Source of the DNA: Rickettsiales bacterium | GTDB taxonomy: Bacteria > Pseudomonadota > Alphaproteobacteria > Rickettsiales > Deianiraeaceae | Direction of reading: 5' to 3' | DNA: 12,303 nucleotides | NCBI GenBank assembly: GCA_947378695.1 | Contig: CANCKZ010000010.1 | Coordinates: 1 to 12,303 of the forward strand | Part shown: piece by piece, positions 7,532-12,303 of the stretch | How positions within the stretch are numbered: position 1 is the stretch's first letter | How the letters are laid out: every line of letters starts with the position of its first letter | Position numbers and translations under genes: made by a program | The notes under the pieces: model-generated | Seen by the model: the letters and a program-made list of their open reading frames with translations, nothing else | Told to the model about the DNA's origin: nothing | Databases searched by the model: none

Positions 7532-9371
7532 AGAAATCTTTGTTTTCGTTCTTTTTACGCTCGTGAAGTTCGAAGTATCTTTTGCGAAGTCTTAGAGATT
7601 TCGGCGTAACTTCAACCAACTCGTCGTTTTGAATGTAGGCAATCATTTCTTCAAGAGTCATCAATTTTGGGGTAACCAAGCGAATTGCTTCGTCCGCACC
7701 TGATGAGCGAATGTTTGTCAATTGCTTACCTTTCAAAACATTGACATCAAGGTCGTTTTCTTTGGCATTTTCACCAACAATCATACCTTTATAAACCTTG
7801 TCGCCATGGCGAATGAACATTGTTCCACGGTCTTGTAGGCCAAAAATTGCATAAGCAACTGCTTCACCAGTATCGTTAGAAACAAGAACACCGTTCTTTT
7901 TTGAGTCAATTTTGCCTTTGTAAGGTGCATATTTCGAGAACAAACGGTTCATAGTTCCAGTTCCTTTTGTGTCTGTCAAAAATTCGCCGTAATAACCGAT
8001 CAAACCACGAGACGGAACAAGGTAAGTAATTCTTGTTTTGCCATCGGTGCCTTGTCTCATATCAACCATTTCGCCTTTACGAACATTCAATTTCGCAACA
8101 ACTGAACCAGAATAAGCTTCATCAACATCAACAAGAACCTCTTCAATTGGTTCAAGCATATTGCCGTTTTCGTCTTTCTGGAAAAGGACTTTTGGTCTTG
8201 CAACTGTAAGTTCAAATCCTTCACGACGCATGTTTTCGATTAACACACCAAGTTGAAGTTCTCCACGACCACCAACCTCAAATGTTTCACTTGTAACATC
8301 GTTGACTGTAATTGCGACATTGGATTCAGCCTCCGCGTAAAGCCTGTCACGAATTGTTCTTGATGTCACTTTGTCACCTTCTTGACCAGCAAGCGGCGAT
8401 GTATTTACACCAATTGTGATTGAAATCGTTGGGGGATCGATTGGTGTTGAATAGATTGCGTCTGTAACGGAAATGTCGCAGATTGTATCCGAAACTGATG
8501 TTTTTTCAAGACCAGCAACCGTAACAATATCACCAGCAATTGCTTCGTCGATTGGAATTCTGTGTGTTCCAAAGTATCCTTGAAGTTTTGTAAGACGGAA
8601 ATCCTCCACTTTTTCGCCATGCAAGTTTAATGCACGAACAGAAGTGTTCACTCTTGCTTTTCCGCTGTAAACCCTTCCTGTCAAAAGCCTTCCAAGGAAG
8701 TTATCTGCGTGAAGAATTGTTGCAAGCATTGAAAATGGTTTGTCTGTATCAACATTTGGGCAAGGAACTTTTTCCAAAATTGCGTGGAAAAGTGGCATAA
8801 GATCTTTGCGTTCGTCAGTCAATTCATTCACCGCCCAACCTGCTCTTCCAGATGCGTAAAGGTATGTGAAATCAAGCTGTTCTGGTGTTGCGTTTAGCAT
8901 GCAGAATAGATCGAAAATTTCATCAAGAACTTCGTTGTGGCGTTCGTCTTGACGGTCAATTTTGTTGATAATAACAATTGGACGCAAACCAAGTTTCAAC
9001 GCCTTTCCAAGCACGAATTTCGTTTGTGGCATAGGACCCTCCGCAGCATCAACAAGTAAAACTACTCCGTCTACCATTGAAAGAACCCGTTCAACTTCTC
9101 CACCGAAATCGGCGTGTCCCGGTGTATCAACGATGTTAATTTTGTAGTCGTCAAATTTCACGGCTGTGCATTTTGCAAGAATTGTGATTCCTCTCTCTTT
9201 TTCGATGTCGTTGGAATCCATGGCACGCTCGTCAACATTTTCATTGTCACGAAATGTTCCACTTTGTTTAAGAATGTTATCTACCAAGGTTGTTTTTCCG
9301 TGGTCGACGTGTGCAATAATTGCAATATTGCGAATTTTATCGGGGGTAATTCCCTCAAATGGGTTAGACAT
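7530..9371 (-). CDS. typA: Ribosome-associated GTPase TypA/BipA
   Basis: This translational GTPase of the EF-G/LepA superfamily binds the ribosome and is known for roles in 50S subunit assembly and growth under stress or cold. The protein has 613 residues, the usual length. G-domain motifs are complete: P-loop AHVDHGKT (20-27), switch I RGIT (60-63), DTPGH (82-86) and NKID (136-139). Domain II and the EF-G-like domains follow, including the [18 protein letters not shown] segment. The TypA-specific C-terminal domain is recognised by [32 protein letters not shown] and [16 protein letters not shown]. The ATG at 9371 matches the family N-terminus ([18 protein letters not shown]). It looks monocistronic: convergent with the asmA-like gene and divergent from the MORN gene. 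Confidence 0.98.
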   Translation of the reverse strand: MSNPFEGITPDKIRNIAIIAHVDHGKTTLVDNILKQSGTFRDNENVDERAMDSNDIEKERGITILAKCTAVKFDDYKINIVDTPGHADFGGEVERVLSMVDGVVLLVDAAEGPMPQTKFVLGKALKLGLRPIVIINKIDRQDERHNEVLDEIFDLFCMLNATPEQLDFTYLYASGRAGWAVNELTDERKDLMPLFHAILEKVPCPNVDTDKPFSMLATILHADNFLGRLLTGRVYSGKARVNTSVRALNLHGEKVEDFRLTKLQGYFGTHRIPIDEAIAGDIVTVAGLEKTSVSDTICDISVTDAIYSTPIDPPTISITIGVNTSPLAGQEGDKVTSRTIRDRLYAEAESNVAITVNDVTSETFEVGGRGELQLGVLIENMRREGFELTVARPKVLFQKDENGNMLEPIEEVLVDVDEAYSGSVVAKLNVRKGEMVDMRQGTDGKTRITYLVPSRGLIGYYGEFLTDTKGTGTMNRLFSKYAPYKGKIDSKKNGVLVSNDTGEAVAYAIFGLQDRGTMFIRHGDKVYKGMIVGENAKENDLDVNVLKGKQLTNIRSSGADEAIRLVTPKLMTLEEMIAYIQNDELVEVTPKSLRLRKRYFELHERKKNENKDF

Positions 9372-9398
9372 TGTTCTTGTAATAATATAGATTACCTC

Positions 9399-9427
9399 TA
9401 CAAAGCGTGTGGCGATTTAAAAGTCAA
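9399..9427 (-). promoter_or_regulatory. Candidate typA promoter
   Basis: Reading toward typA, a good CTTGACT-type -35 (TTGACT, plus-strand 9422-9427) is followed after 17 bases by a weak -10 (TTTGTA at 9399-9404), 27 bases before the start codon. The -35 is convincing but the -10 matches the consensus poorly, so the call is tentative. Confidence 0.3.
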
Positions 9428-9461
9428 GGTTTTTTCTTTTGAAGTTTTCCACCGTTTTTGT

Positions 9462-9479
9462 TCCACAAAAAATTCCTTG
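9462..9479 (+). repeat. 18-bp direct repeat, copy 1 (upstream of MORN gene)
   Basis: TCCACAAAAAATTCCTTG occurs here and again, identically, at 10151-10168. Both copies lie upstream of a plus-strand gene (MORN gene and nuoE). In this copy the final TTG is the start of a candidate -35 box. Its function is unknown; it could be a shared upstream promoter element. Confidence 0.7.
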
Positions 9480-9510
9480 CATTGCATCAAAAAATGTGAT
9501 ATTGTTATAT
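9477..9510 (+). promoter_or_regulatory. Candidate promoter of the MORN gene
   Basis: Two overlapping -35 candidates (TTGCAT at 9477-9482 and again at 9482-9487) each have a plausible -10 at about 17-18 bases: TATTGT (9500-9505) and TATATA (9506-9511). The start codon follows about 32-36 bases later. Between them lies a pair of AACTAATT octamers (9514-9521 and 9525-9532) spaced exactly 11 bases, one helical turn. Confidence 0.4.
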
Positions 9511-9541
9511 ATCAACTAATTATTAACTAATTTTAAAGTTT

Positions 9542-10096
9542 ATGCAAAGAAGTGGTGCAAATGAAGACATAGAAGAGCAACAAAACGCTACAATGCACAG
9601 AATAACCTATCCAAACGGTGATAGATATGAAGGGGAAATGAAAAATGGTAACAGACATGGCGTTGGTATAATGGTGTGTCATGATGGTCAAGTATATGAT
9701 GGTAAGTGGGATAGTGGCCTCCCTCATGGGCAAGGTTTGAGGACTTTTCCACGTGGTCAGAGGTATGAAGGTCAGTTTCAGTATGGCATTCTTCATGGGC
9801 AAGGTGTTATAACATGGCTAAATGATGAGGTGCATGAAGGTGAAATTAAAGATGGCCTATTGTTTAACGGAAAAATCTCCCGAAAGGGAGTGCAGACTGA
9901 AAGGGTTGTCAATGGTGAAATTGTCAATGGTCAAGTGCAAATGCCGAATATAAACATTCAAGGATTGGGTGGTGGTCAGCAGTCGCAGATTGCTCAAAAT
10001 GTTGGGCAAAATATAGGGCAAAGCCAAAACCATGTCGCAAATTTAGATGCTCAACAACAAAACAACCAGCGTCAAAACCAACAACAACGCAACTAA
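9542..10096 (+). CDS. MORN-repeat protein with Q/N-rich tail
   Basis: This 184-residue protein has no signal peptide or membrane segment, so it is probably cytosolic. Residues 29-110 are MORN repeats with an exact 23-residue period: units begin at Tyr29, Tyr52, Tyr75 and a degenerate one at His98. Each has the Y-EG---G--HG-G pattern (RYEGEMKNGNRHGVG, VYDGKWDSGLPHGQG, RYEGQFQYGILHGQG). MORN repeats form beta-hairpin scaffolds linked with protein or lipid binding; in bacteria their roles are mostly unknown. Residues about 132-184 are low complexity, dominated by Gln and Asn. At least seven of eleven arginines use AGA or AGG, whereas typA and other neighbours use mainly CGN, suggesting low expression or acquisition from elsewhere. 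It has its own promoter region and a strong terminator, so it is a single-gene unit. The partner and process are not known. Confidence 0.9.
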   Translation: MQRSGANEDIEEQQNATMHRITYPNGDRYEGEMKNGNRHGVGIMVCHDGQVYDGKWDSGLPHGQGLRTFPRGQRYEGQFQYGILHGQGVITWLNDEVHEGEIKDGLLFNGKISRKGVQTERVVNGEIVNGQVQMPNINIQGLGGGQQSQIAQNVGQNIGQSQNHVANLDAQQQNNQRQNQQQRN

Positions 10097-10102
10097 CCAT
10101 AT

Positions 10103-10128
10103 AAGGGGCATTTGCCCCTTGTTTTTTT
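10103..10128 (+). terminator. Rho-independent terminator of the MORN gene
   Basis: AAGGGGCA (10103-10110) pairs with TGCCCCTT (10113-10120), giving a 7-8 bp GC-rich stem with a tiny loop. It is followed by G and seven Ts (10122-10128). It starts 6 bases after the MORN stop codon. This is the clearest intrinsic terminator in the window. Confidence 0.93.
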
Positions 10129-10150
10129 CCGCAACACGCCCTTGTTTCGC

Positions 10151-10168
10151 TCCACAAAAAATTCCTTG
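10151..10168 (+). repeat. 18-bp direct repeat, copy 2 (upstream of nuoE)
   Basis: Identical to 9462-9479, 689 bases away. The flanks differ, so this is not simply the edge of a long duplication. The element lies 58 bases before the nuoE start codon. Confidence 0.7.
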
Positions 10169-10173
10169 AATTT

Positions 10174-10209
10174 TAAATTTCTTGGCAAATGGTTGTTTTA
10201 AGAAATTTA
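10174..10209 (+). promoter_or_regulatory. Inverted repeat (stem-loop) in the nuoE leader
   Basis: TAAATTTCTT (10174-10183) is perfectly complementary to AAGAAATTTA (10200-10209), and two more G-U pairs are possible inside. A T7 tract (10214-10220) follows after four bases, then an A7 tract that runs directly into the nuoE ATG. The arrangement resembles an AT-rich attenuator or an operator palindrome. No Shine-Dalgarno precedes the start codon. The pairing is certain; regulation is inferred. Confidence 0.5.
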
Positions 10210-10226
10210 CTGATTTTTTTAAAAAA

Positions 10227-10775
10227 ATGACATTCCTCTTCACACAAGAAAACTTGAAGCTTGCACAAACTGCCTTGGAAAAGTATCCTGCTGAAAGGAA
10301 AAGATCCGCAGTTATGGAACTTCTTTGGATAGCACAACGCCAAAATCAAAACTGGATTCCAAAAGAAGCAATAACATACATCGCAATTTTCCTTGATATG
10401 CCCGAGGTTAGAGTCTACGAAGTTGTTACATTCTATTCAATGTACAACCTTAAACCCGTTGGAAAATATTTTATTCAAGCGTGCGGAACAACTCCTTGTG
10501 CATTGATGGGATCTGAGGACATTATGCAAGCAATTAAAGACGAACTTTCCATTGAAGACAAACAAACAACACAAGATTCCCTCTTCTCACTCCTTGAAGT
10601 TGAATGCCTTGGAGCTTGTTCAAACGGACCAATGGTTCAAATTAACGATGACTACTACGAAGACCTTACCCCTCAAACTATGCGTGAAATAATTCGTGCG
10701 TTGAAATCTGGTAACCCCGTGAAAATCGGTTCGCAAAAGGGAAGAAAATCGGCGGAAACTAGCGAGTTAGCGTAG
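10227..10775 (+). CDS. nuoE: NADH-quinone oxidoreductase subunit E (24-kDa 2Fe-2S protein)
   Basis: This is the thioredoxin-fold subunit of the peripheral arm of respiratory complex I, carrying the N1a [2Fe-2S] cluster beside NuoF. The 182-residue protein has all four ligands: Cys86 and Cys91 in CGTTPC, and Cys127 and Cys131 in CLGAC. TFYSMYNLKPVGKYFIQAC and GPMVQINDDYYEDLTP are also typical. The ATG at 10227 was chosen because FLFTQENL aligns with the alphaproteobacterial start FAFTPENL; an upstream in-frame TTG at 10182 would fall inside the leader stem. The tail VKIGSQKGR fits the alphaproteobacterial VK-GPQ-GR ending. nuoF is not next to it: upstream is a terminated MORN gene, downstream a convergent unknown gene. 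So nuoE stands alone, away from the usual nuo operon. Confidence 0.96.
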   Translation: MTFLFTQENLKLAQTALEKYPAERKRSAVMELLWIAQRQNQNWIPKEAITYIAIFLDMPEVRVYEVVTFYSMYNLKPVGKYFIQACGTTPCALMGSEDIMQAIKDELSIEDKQTTQDSLFSLLEVECLGACSNGPMVQINDDYYEDLTPQTMREIIRALKSGNPVKIGSQKGRKSAETSELA

Positions 10776-10777
10776 GC
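10722..10777 (+). repeat. Direct repeat copy A (end of nuoE)
   Basis: The last codons of nuoE and the bases after its stop recur in altered form at 10920-10974. The best-matching core (10745-10777 against 10941-10974) is about 29 of 34 aligned columns, including AAAATCGGCG and AGCGTAGGC. Because copy A encodes a tail that fits the NuoE family, it is probably the original. Confidence 0.65.
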
Positions 10778-10896
10778 ACAACTCTTTAACCACAATTCAT
10801 TTTGAGTGAGTTTCTGGGCGTGAAAAAAGTGCCTCGCATAAAGTAAAACCACATTGAAAGGAAAAACCTCAACAGGCAAACCCGCGAACAATTGCC

Positions 10897-10958
10897 TCAT
10901 CGCAATAAAAAATCGGCGGAAATCGGTTCATCGCAACAAAAAAATCGGCGAAAACCTA
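10897..10958 (+). repeat. Two 31-bp tandem repeat units behind nuoE
   Basis: Unit 1 (10897-10927) and unit 2 (10928-10958) both begin TCATCGCAA, then an A run and TCGGCG, and differ at only a few positions. They resemble the segment GGTTCGCAA...ATCGGCGG at the end of nuoE. The last bases of unit 2 contain the stop codon of the convergent gene. Confidence 0.65.
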
Positions 10959-10974
10959 ACGACTCAGCGTAGGC
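10920..10974 (+). repeat. Direct repeat copy B (decayed copy of nuoE 3' end)
   Basis: Aligned with 10722-10777 it keeps AAATCGGTTC at the left, AAAATCGGCG in the middle and AGCGTAGGC at the right, with small insertions and deletions between. It overlaps the tandem units and, on the opposite strand, the final codons of the convergent hypothetical gene. Confidence 0.6.
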
Positions 10975-11660
10975 TCCTCTTTTTTTTTCTTTTCAGAAAC
11001 CTTGTGTTTGTTAAGGTTTTCAATTGCGTTGATTGCATTTAATCTGTTCACTTGGCTTTTTACAAGGTTCACAATTGCAAGGTTTTTATTCAAACGCCTC
11101 CGCTCGGCAACATCAAGGTTTCTTTTTAAAAGCTTCTGTGCGTTAATGTGAAGCATTGCTTTTTCAATATGCTTGCGGTGTTCTTTGAATGTTTGAAATC
11201 CGCTTTTAACAAAGGCACTAACGGCGGAATGAAGTTCACGAGTCTCGCCGTCTGAACTCATATTTGAAAGGGCGTTGCGAAGAATTTCGATAACTTCTTC
11301 AATTTCGGAATCAAAATCTTGGTCTTCGTAATCATGAAGTGAGGTATTCTTGCTTGCGTGAATTTTTGCTTTTGTGCGTTGAAGTCTTTTTTTCAAATTA
11401 ACGATAGGCTTTGCAACTTCACTCGCAACATTCACCTGTGAAGATGGAACGCTTGGCAAAAGTTGAACTTGAATTTGCTCTTTTTTTTCTTTCTTTGGTT
11501 TTTTGACAGCCTTCGTAAGGCGTAAAACCGCAGTGATTATCTTAATTCTTGGTGTTTTGTGTGGTAATTTTTTGATGTCACATTCCTTTATGAATTGCTC
11601 AGCAACGCCCTTCAAACTGATAACACTTGGCACGCCAATCAAATTTTCAAGCTTAAACAT
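10956..11660 (-). CDS. Lysine-rich hypothetical protein, probably helical
   Basis: I do not recognise this 234-residue protein. The N-terminal 30 residues (FKLENLIGVPSVISLKGVAE) look folded. A basic stretch follows (KKPKKEKK, 53-60), then a Ser/Val/Pro-rich linker and an acidic patch (DYEDQDFDSEIEE, 110-122). From about 118 to 220 the sequence is charged and strongly helical, possibly coiled coil. The end is KKKKEE followed by a few residues encoded antisense to a repeat derived from the nuoE end. There is no signal peptide, membrane segment or catalytic motif. The ATG at 11660 is preferred to an upstream TTG at 11672; no Shine-Dalgarno is visible. It is convergent with nuoE and divergent from lptD, with a start only 64 bases from that of lptD. 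Nucleic-acid binding is possible from its charge but unproven. The open frame, codon use and promoter support a real gene. Confidence 0.7.
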   Translation of the reverse strand: MFKLENLIGVPSVISLKGVAEQFIKECDIKKLPHKTPRIKIITAVLRLTKAVKKPKKEKKEQIQVQLLPSVPSSQVNVASEVAKPIVNLKKRLQRTKAKIHASKNTSLHDYEDQDFDSEIEEVIEILRNALSNMSSDGETRELHSAVSAFVKSGFQTFKEHRKHIEKAMLHINAQKLLKRNLDVAERRRLNKNLAIVNLVKSQVNRLNAINAIENLNKHKVSEKKKKEEPTLSR

Positions 11661-11662
11661 TA

Positions 11663-11692
11663 TTGAATACAAAATAATTACAAATTTATAAA
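11663..11692 (+). promoter_or_regulatory. Candidate lptD promoter
   Basis: TTGAAT (11663-11668) and TATAAA (11687-11692) are separated by 18 bases, predicting transcription from about 11699, 26 bases before the lptD ATG. The -35 begins only a few bases from the start codon of the divergent gene. Confidence 0.5.
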
Positions 11693-11712
11693 AAACATTC
11701 TTGAATAATCAA
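11685..11712 (-). promoter_or_regulatory. Candidate promoter of the hypothetical gene, sharing its -10 with lptD
   Basis: On the minus strand TTGATT (plus-strand 11707-11712) and TATAAA (11685-11690) are separated by 16 bases, predicting a start near 11678, 18 bases before the ATG at 11660. Its -10 overlaps the lptD -10 within the self-complementary octamer TTTATAAA (11685-11692). Confidence 0.45.
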
Positions 11713-11715
11713 GAA
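11698..11715 (+). promoter_or_regulatory. Inverted repeat at the predicted 5' end of lptD mRNA
   Basis: TTCTTGA, a 4-base loop, and TCAAGAA form a perfect 7-bp inverted repeat. It starts at the predicted transcription start and ends one base before the AAAGG that probably serves as ribosome binding site (11716-11720, four bases before the ATG). It also contains the -35 of the divergent gene. It could be an operator or an RNA hairpin limiting translation start. Confidence 0.5.
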
Positions 11716-11724
11716 AAAGGTTTT

Positions 11725-12303
11725 ATGAAGCTGAATATTAGAATTAACACATTCATGAAGTCTTTAATTATTGCCATATTTCTTGCGTTTGGTGTGGTGC
11801 TTTCGTGCGTGTTTCCGTGCTTTGCACAAGAAGCTTCCCTTAAAGCAAAAACAATTGACGGAAGCAATATTTCCGGAAAAAATGGTGTAATTCACGCCAA
11901 AGGAGATGTTGAAATGAAGAACGATGAAATTAAAATTCAAAGTCAGGAAATTATCATTAACAAGGCAACGAAACAGATAACCCTGCCGGTGGAATCAAAA
12001 ATTGTCTATTCAGCTGTAAATTCAGGGGCGAAAAATAAAATGACCATATTTTCCAAAACACTTAATGGCAATCCCGAAACAAAGAATGTCTCCGGCACGG
12101 GAATTAAAACAATCTCAGATGCAATCTCGTTCAAAACTGCAAAATTGACATCAATTGATTCCATTTCAACCTTTGAAAAAGTGAAGTTTTCAACATGCCA
12201 AATGTTTAAAATTGATACCACAAACCCAAACAATGTGGTGGAATGTAGTGTGCCTTGGAACGGGTATGCTTCGAAGTTGACATATAACACTGAAACGAAT
12301 ATG
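11725..12303 (+). CDS. lptD: LPS-assembly protein LptD, N-terminal part (cut by window end)
   Basis: The first 193 codons of an open gene that continues past the window. LptD is the outer-membrane barrel that, with LptE, inserts lipopolysaccharide into the outer leaflet. The N-terminus is a signal peptide (KSLIIAIFLAFGVVL, likely cut after PCFA, residue 34). An OstA/LptA-like beta-jellyroll follows, with its typical pattern of hidden-strand repeats: GVIHAKGDVEMKNDEIKIQS (54-73), then NVSGTGI and ISFKTAKLTS. FSTCQ (155-159) and the later Cys174 with Trp178 (ECSVPWNG) resemble the LptD segment TTC ... P-W-I-A. The barrel lies outside the window, so LptA or a related OstA protein is not excluded. 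The ATG at 11725 has an AAAGG four bases upstream; ATG 11755 has none. Relatives of the protease at 3067-4413 act on LptD folding. Confidence 0.75.
   Translation, partial: MKLNIRINTFMKSLIIAIFLAFGVVLSCVFPCFAQEASLKAKTIDGSNISGKNGVIHAKGDVEMKNDEIKIQSQEIIINKATKQITLPVESKIVYSAVNSGAKNKMTIFSKTLNGNPETKNVSGTGIKTISDAISFKTAKLTSIDSISTFEKVKFSTCQMFKIDTTNPNNVVECSVPWNGYASKLTYNTETNM

Noticed and set aside
7409..7609. 66-codon plus-strand ORF across the typA end
   Set aside because: Overlaps the typA 3' end on the other strand and contains the stem-loop and T tract; no start signal or protein-like features.
9114..9530. 138-codon plus-strand ORF antisense to the typA 5' end
   Set aside because: It lies opposite the strongly conserved GTPase domain of typA and is a low-complexity shadow rich in Cys, Asn and Phe.
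10043..10243. Minus-strand ORF across the MORN terminator and nuoE leader
   Set aside because: It crosses a clear terminator hairpin and non-coding leader sequence, and its residues reflect AT-rich leader sequence rather than a protein.
10774..10834. Inverted repeat AGGCAC...GTGCCT behind nuoE as a terminator
   Set aside because: Only 6 pairs with a loop of about 49 bases and no T tract; too weak to call.
10897..10958. CRISPR-like array
   Set aside because: Only two adjacent degenerate units with no spacers and no cas genes nearby; a simple tandem duplication.
10854..11042. 62-codon plus-strand ORF behind nuoE
   Set aside because: It runs through the repeat units and antisense to the lysine-rich gene; starts with TTG and has no protein-like character.

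Overview
This is a 12.3 kb piece of an AT-rich, Gram-negative bacterial chromosome. The best guess is an alphaproteobacterium: the NuoE N-terminus and its tail pattern (VK-G-Q-GR), the TypA, and the LptD-type and AsmA-type envelope proteins all fit that class. Gene order is heavily rearranged compared with free-living alphaproteobacteria: rnpA is away from rpmH, fusA is not followed by tuf, uppS is not followed by cdsA, and nuoE is separate from nuoF. This suggests a reshuffled, AT-rich, possibly host-associated or gut lineage. No family closer than the class can be assigned from the sequence alone. Clear Shine-Dalgarno sequences are rare.

Left part (1-7061, plus strand): seven tightly spaced or overlapping genes that look like one transcription unit. 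They are the 3' end of fusA (EF-G), argC (arginine synthesis), rnpA (RNase P protein), rnhA (RNase HI), uppS (undecaprenyl diphosphate synthase), a BepA-like periplasmic M48 metalloprotease with a TPR-like tail, and a large AsmA-like membrane-anchored protein. The last two share an ATGA stop/start and both point to outer-membrane assembly or lipid transport.

Middle (7062-9371): about 470 bp without a convincing gene lies between this operon and the convergent typA/bipA GTPase. A notable stem-loop sits beside the typA stop codon. It has 13 pairs and a GAAA tetraloop in typA-sense RNA, and in the other direction it could act as a terminator with a T7 tract.

Right part (9372-12303): this is the more lineage-specific section. 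A MORN-repeat protein with a Q/N-rich tail and atypical arginine codons is followed by a strong intrinsic terminator. Next comes an isolated nuoE with a structured, AT-rich leader. Behind nuoE lies a cluster of degenerate repeats, apparently a decayed duplication of the nuoE 3' end. It runs into the 3' end of a convergent, lysine-rich gene of unknown function. That gene diverges from the start of lptD (LPS-assembly outer-membrane protein, cut by the window end) across a 64-bp spacer. The spacer holds a symmetric TTTATAAA that could serve as -10 on both strands, and a 7-bp inverted repeat at the predicted lptD mRNA 5' end.

No CRISPR array, insertion sequence, phage gene, tRNA or rRNA was seen. 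Most of the window is housekeeping. The unusual material is the MORN/QN protein, the nuoE-tail duplication, the leader and 3' RNA structures and the shared divergent promoter. I found no convincing evidence of a new multi-gene system.
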